Shown one piece after another: positions 61,301 to 64,000 of a DNA stretch of 64,000 nucleotides. The notes beneath the pieces are model-generated. The model saw only the letters and a list, made by a program, of their open reading frames with translations, searched no databases and had not been told where the DNA came from. The DNA comes from Theropithecus gelada (lineage: Eukaryota; Chordata; Mammalia; Primates; Cercopithecidae): assembly GCF_003255815.1 (NCBI RefSeq), contig NC_037670.1, positions 55,163,809-55,227,808 on the forward strand, given 5' to 3'. Made by a program: the position numbers and the translations under genes. How positions within the stretch are numbered: the first letter of the stretch is position 1; each line of letters opens with the position of its first letter.

Positions 61301-61410
61301 CACCTACTGGTCTCTAAATGGAAGGTGAGCATCTACCAGCACTTACTGGTCTCTAAATGGAAGGTGAGCATCTACCAGCACCTACTGGTCTCTAAATGGA
61401 AGGTGAGCAT
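61301..61410. repeat. 39-bp tandem repeat, 2.8 copies
   Basis: The unit beginning CACCTACTGGTCTCTAAATG starts at 61301, 61340 and 61379. Copies differ by one base (CACCTAC / CACTTAC), so the array is young or homogenised. Confidence 0.95.
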
Positions 61411-62164
61411 CCATTTATGTTTGTGGACATGGCCTTCTGCTCCATTTCCATGAGAAATACCTAGGGAATCCTGGGCCTGTGGTGGAGGTTCTCTAAGTGC
61501 CAAAGTCAGTAAGTCTCAAGAATATAATTAATAGTATTTTCTGCACATTACTATCTCAGGGTTACTTTTGCCGAAAAACGTGTAAAAACAAATATTAAGA
61601 TTTTTATCCTTTACATTATCTTAATTAGGTCATCATACAAACCTTTTATTTTCCTCCCAATCATTGAATTTTTGTTTTATTCTGTTTAAATTGTTACCTG
61701 CTTTAGAGGCAAAAACTTAAAAAAAAATACACTACACAAATACTAACAGGTAACAGCAATTTATTTAAATGTAATTAGATTTCTTTAAGTAAATAATTTA
61801 AGTAAACAGTTTATATTACTTGTATAAATTATTTTACATCTCACCCTCAATCTTAAAAAAAATTTAGCTAGGTATGCAATTCAAAATTGACAGATTTTTT
61901 TAAAATAGGCAACTTAACATTTTATTGGACAAGTTAGGTAATATTGATTCTCAAATATTTTATCTTAGAAATCAACACACTTGACAATTGATATTCATAG
62001 TATCTATGAAAGTGACATTCTGAACGTGCTTTATACTTGCCAAAAATTTAGGAGAAAAAAATCTATTCTGGCCTTCAGCAGTAAAACTTAAAGATTAAAG
62101 AAATAAGATTAAATTTACTGGTTAAATTACCCAAAAAACTGAAACAGATTCATTTACTTGTTCT
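61411..62164. other. AT-rich sequence downstream of the TRIM60-like pseudogene
   Basis: No frame or repeat recognised. On the minus strand it follows the pseudogene stop codon, so part could be its former 3' UTR. Confidence 0.35.
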
Positions 62165-62686
62165 TTATCTTTCAGTATCTGATAATGAACAGATTTTAAG
62201 ATGTTCAGAATCTGCTTCAGTATAGAAATAAGGCCAAACAGCTCTTGTGAAAGAATCATTAAAATATACAGAACAAACCTATCACTTACATTACTTTAAA
62301 AAATCACCAAATTCATAGTCCAAAAGAATACCAATCTTATTGGATTTTACTACTGACAGAAGTGGGCTTTTTTAGGACCTGATGCAGCATAACCATTCTA
62401 TATATCATCCAATTGCCCCCCAAATCAACCCAGAACTGAAGGTTGATCCTGCCAGGTCCTAAGAAGACCGTCTTGACACACACCCAATTTTCATTCAGGA
62501 TCATTTCCCACTTCTCCTTCCAGTAATGTCTGCCAGAACTACACTTCTGAGAGCCCAGAACAGCAGGGCAGAAATAAAATCTCCTTGGGTTGTAATAAAC
62601 ATTTGGTTTTGTTCTTCCATTACACAGCTTTTTCTATCCTCGGAGACAATAAGTTGAGGATGTGCTGTGTCAAGATCTAAAACCAA

Positions 62687-62985
62687 GGACAGGTGCGGTG
62701 GCTCACACATGTATTCCCAGCACTTTGGAAGGCTGAGGTGGGTGGATCATGAGGTCAGGAGATCAAGACCATCCTGGCTAACACGGTGAAACCCCATCTC
62801 TACCAAAAATACAAAAAATTAGCTGGGCCTGGTGGTGGGCACCAGTAGTCTCAGCTATTCAGGAGGGTGAGGCAGGAGAACTGCTTGAACCTAGGAGGCG
62901 GAGGTTGCAGCGAGCAGAGATCACGCCACTGCACACCAGCTTGGGTGACAGAGCGAGATTCCATCTCAAAAAAAGAAAAAAAAAA
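62687..62985 (+). mobile_element. Alu element, sense, inside the TRIM60-like pseudogene
   Basis: Full Alu with tail AAAAAAAGAAAAAAAAA. Decayed target duplications beginning AAGATCTA flank it (~62,672 and ~62,984). It separates the linker from the PRY-SPRY start of the pseudogene. Confidence 0.93.
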
Positions 62986-63064
62986 GATCTAGAATTAAAT
63001 CTACTTGAAATAGTTCTGTCTAAGCCAGAATATAGAGGAGGACGACTAAAATCCTATATATATA

Positions 63065-63354
63065 TTTTTTTTGGAGACGGAGTCTCACTCTGTCGCCTAG
63101 GCTGGAGTGCAGTGGCGCGATCTCGGCTCACTGCAAGCTCTGCCTCCCGGGTTCCTGCCATTCTCCTGCCTCAGCCTCCTGAGAGGCTGGGACTACAGGC
63201 GCCCGCCACCACGCCCGGCTAATTTTTTGTATTTTTAGTAAAAACGGGGTTTCACCATGTTTGCCAGGATGGTCTCGATCTCCTGACTGCGTGATCCGCC
63301 TGCCTCGGCCTCCCAAAGTGCTGGGATTACAGGCGTGAGCCACCGTGCCTGGCC
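63065..63354 (-). mobile_element. AluY-type element, antisense, inside the TRIM60-like pseudogene
   Basis: Low-divergence reverse-complement AluY (GCAGTGGCGCGATCTCGGC, so the general AluY form rather than the cercopithecid YR change). Flanked by CTAAAAYC-type direct repeats (~63,046 and ~63,355) with a (TA)n next to its T tail. Confidence 0.93.
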
Positions 63355-63594
63355 CTAAAACCATATTTTATATTTTGTTAATCTATATGAAAAGAGTTCA
63401 GAGTATTTTAGGTTTCAATACCTGTGGTGCACACTCTTAATACATGTCAGCAATTCCAGGTTTGACTGCATAGAATTGCCCATTACCTCCCCAAGTAGAT
63501 GTTTAAATGTAGAAACATAATCTGAAAATTTTACAAGGTTTTCACTTAGTTTTGCTAAAATGTCCATCTCTTCATCTTGTTTCAATTGTGAGAG

Positions 63595-64000
63595 TCAACT
63601 GTGCAACATGGGTACAATTATGCTCTCTTCATATGCAGAATTAATGTCATTGTTTTTACTACAGATACTTTCCATTTTTCACCTGAGACCACAGGCTAAT
63701 TTCAAAAAGAATATTTACTTCTAATTATGTAGCTTCTGTTACATAGCTAGTATTGTCTTTGTTTACTTCATGTATATGCCAAAAAGACCTGATAACTTAT
63801 GAAACATTCAACTGTTTACTTCAACAAACTGGCTCAATAAATTTAATAAACTCAATTATGTCAATTTTATAAAGTAAAATGAACAATAACTAAACAAAAA
63901 TTGGATTAAATAGCATTCTCTAATTGAAACAAAATATAAAATATACTAAACATACAATACATGCACTATGAAATTATTCACATGTGAAAAATTATTTTGT
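63595..64000. other. AT-rich sequence, no feature recognised
   Basis: Homology to the TRIM60 family stops at an in-frame stop at 63,595-63,597. Beyond it I see neither coding potential nor a repeat. Confidence 0.4.

Larger units (their letters stand above)
62165..63594 (-). pseudogene. TRIM60-family pseudogene, C-terminal half, split by two Alus
   Basis: Minus-strand pieces in changing frames follow the order of a TRIM60/61/75-type tripartite-motif protein (family role: RING E3 ligases with a C-terminal PRY-SPRY ligand-binding domain). 63,594-63,420 encodes the coiled-coil end (DEEMDILAKLSENLVKFSDY, then QSNLELLTCIKSVHHR). After an in-frame TGA comes NLKYSELFSYRLTKY, then an Alu (63,065-63,354), GFSRPPLYSGLDR-like text, a second Alu (62,687-62,985), and the PRY-SPRY start LDTAHPQLIVSEDRK. 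Frameshifts then separate RRFYFCPAVLGSQKCSSGRH, a GVCQD segment and a VWPYFYT-type C-terminus with stop at 62,165-62,167. Removing the Alus leaves ~840 bp, about 280 codons of a ~470-codon protein. RING and B-box parts are absent; upstream sequence (63,595 on) does not continue the homology. Not functional. Confidence 0.85.

Overview
This window is primate genomic DNA, and the sequence favours an Old World monkey (macaque, baboon or guenon type). At least sixteen Alu elements are visible. Two of them (13,980-14,286 and 34,471-34,800) carry the diagnostic AluYR-type changes of cercopithecids: GGCTCAAGCCTGTAATCCC near the 5' end and GAGATCCGGCCACTGCACTC in the right monomer. I found no intact protein-coding gene. 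The open reading frames are translations of Alu, L1, satellite or endogenous-retrovirus DNA, or belong to broken gene copies.

Layout. 1-2,140 holds a minus-strand retrocopy of MAPK1IP1L with a premature stop and a one-base deletion. 2,140-16,700 is ordinary repeat-dense DNA: L1, L2, MIR, about ten Alus, and a solo LTR with a 4-bp target duplication. It also contains a CpG-rich exon-like block near 15.7-16.3 kb. 17,340-19,853 is a truncated minus-strand endogenous retrovirus (one LTR plus gag/protease remnants).

From 19,854 to about 50,268 the window is mostly satellite DNA, which points to a pericentromeric or similar heterochromatic-edge location. A GC-richer satellite built on a ~75-bp subunit starts exactly at the ERV LTR end. 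At ~22,071 it joins about 7 kb of diverged ~171-bp alpha-satellite monomers, which run to ~29,095. A 6.4-kb non-satellite island follows. The ~75-bp satellite then resumes at ~35,526 and runs 14.7 kb. It is arranged as a higher-order repeat of ~4.6-4.8 kb, with five recognisable copies in the window; one has a ~3-kb internal deletion and two are truncated at the edges.

Distal to the satellite, a complete but coding-dead provirus (50,712-56,198) has two direct LTRs, a primer-binding site, a polypurine tract and a TGAG target duplication. It sits inside an antisense L1 that was also hit by an Alu. The right end (58-64 kb) holds unassigned sequence, a 39-bp tandem repeat, and a minus-strand TRIM60-family pseudogene split by two Alu insertions.

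The least-explained feature is the ~75-bp satellite: its higher-order architecture, the pair of abutting 10-bp palindromes in its subunit, and its direct junctions with an ERV LTR and with alpha satellite.
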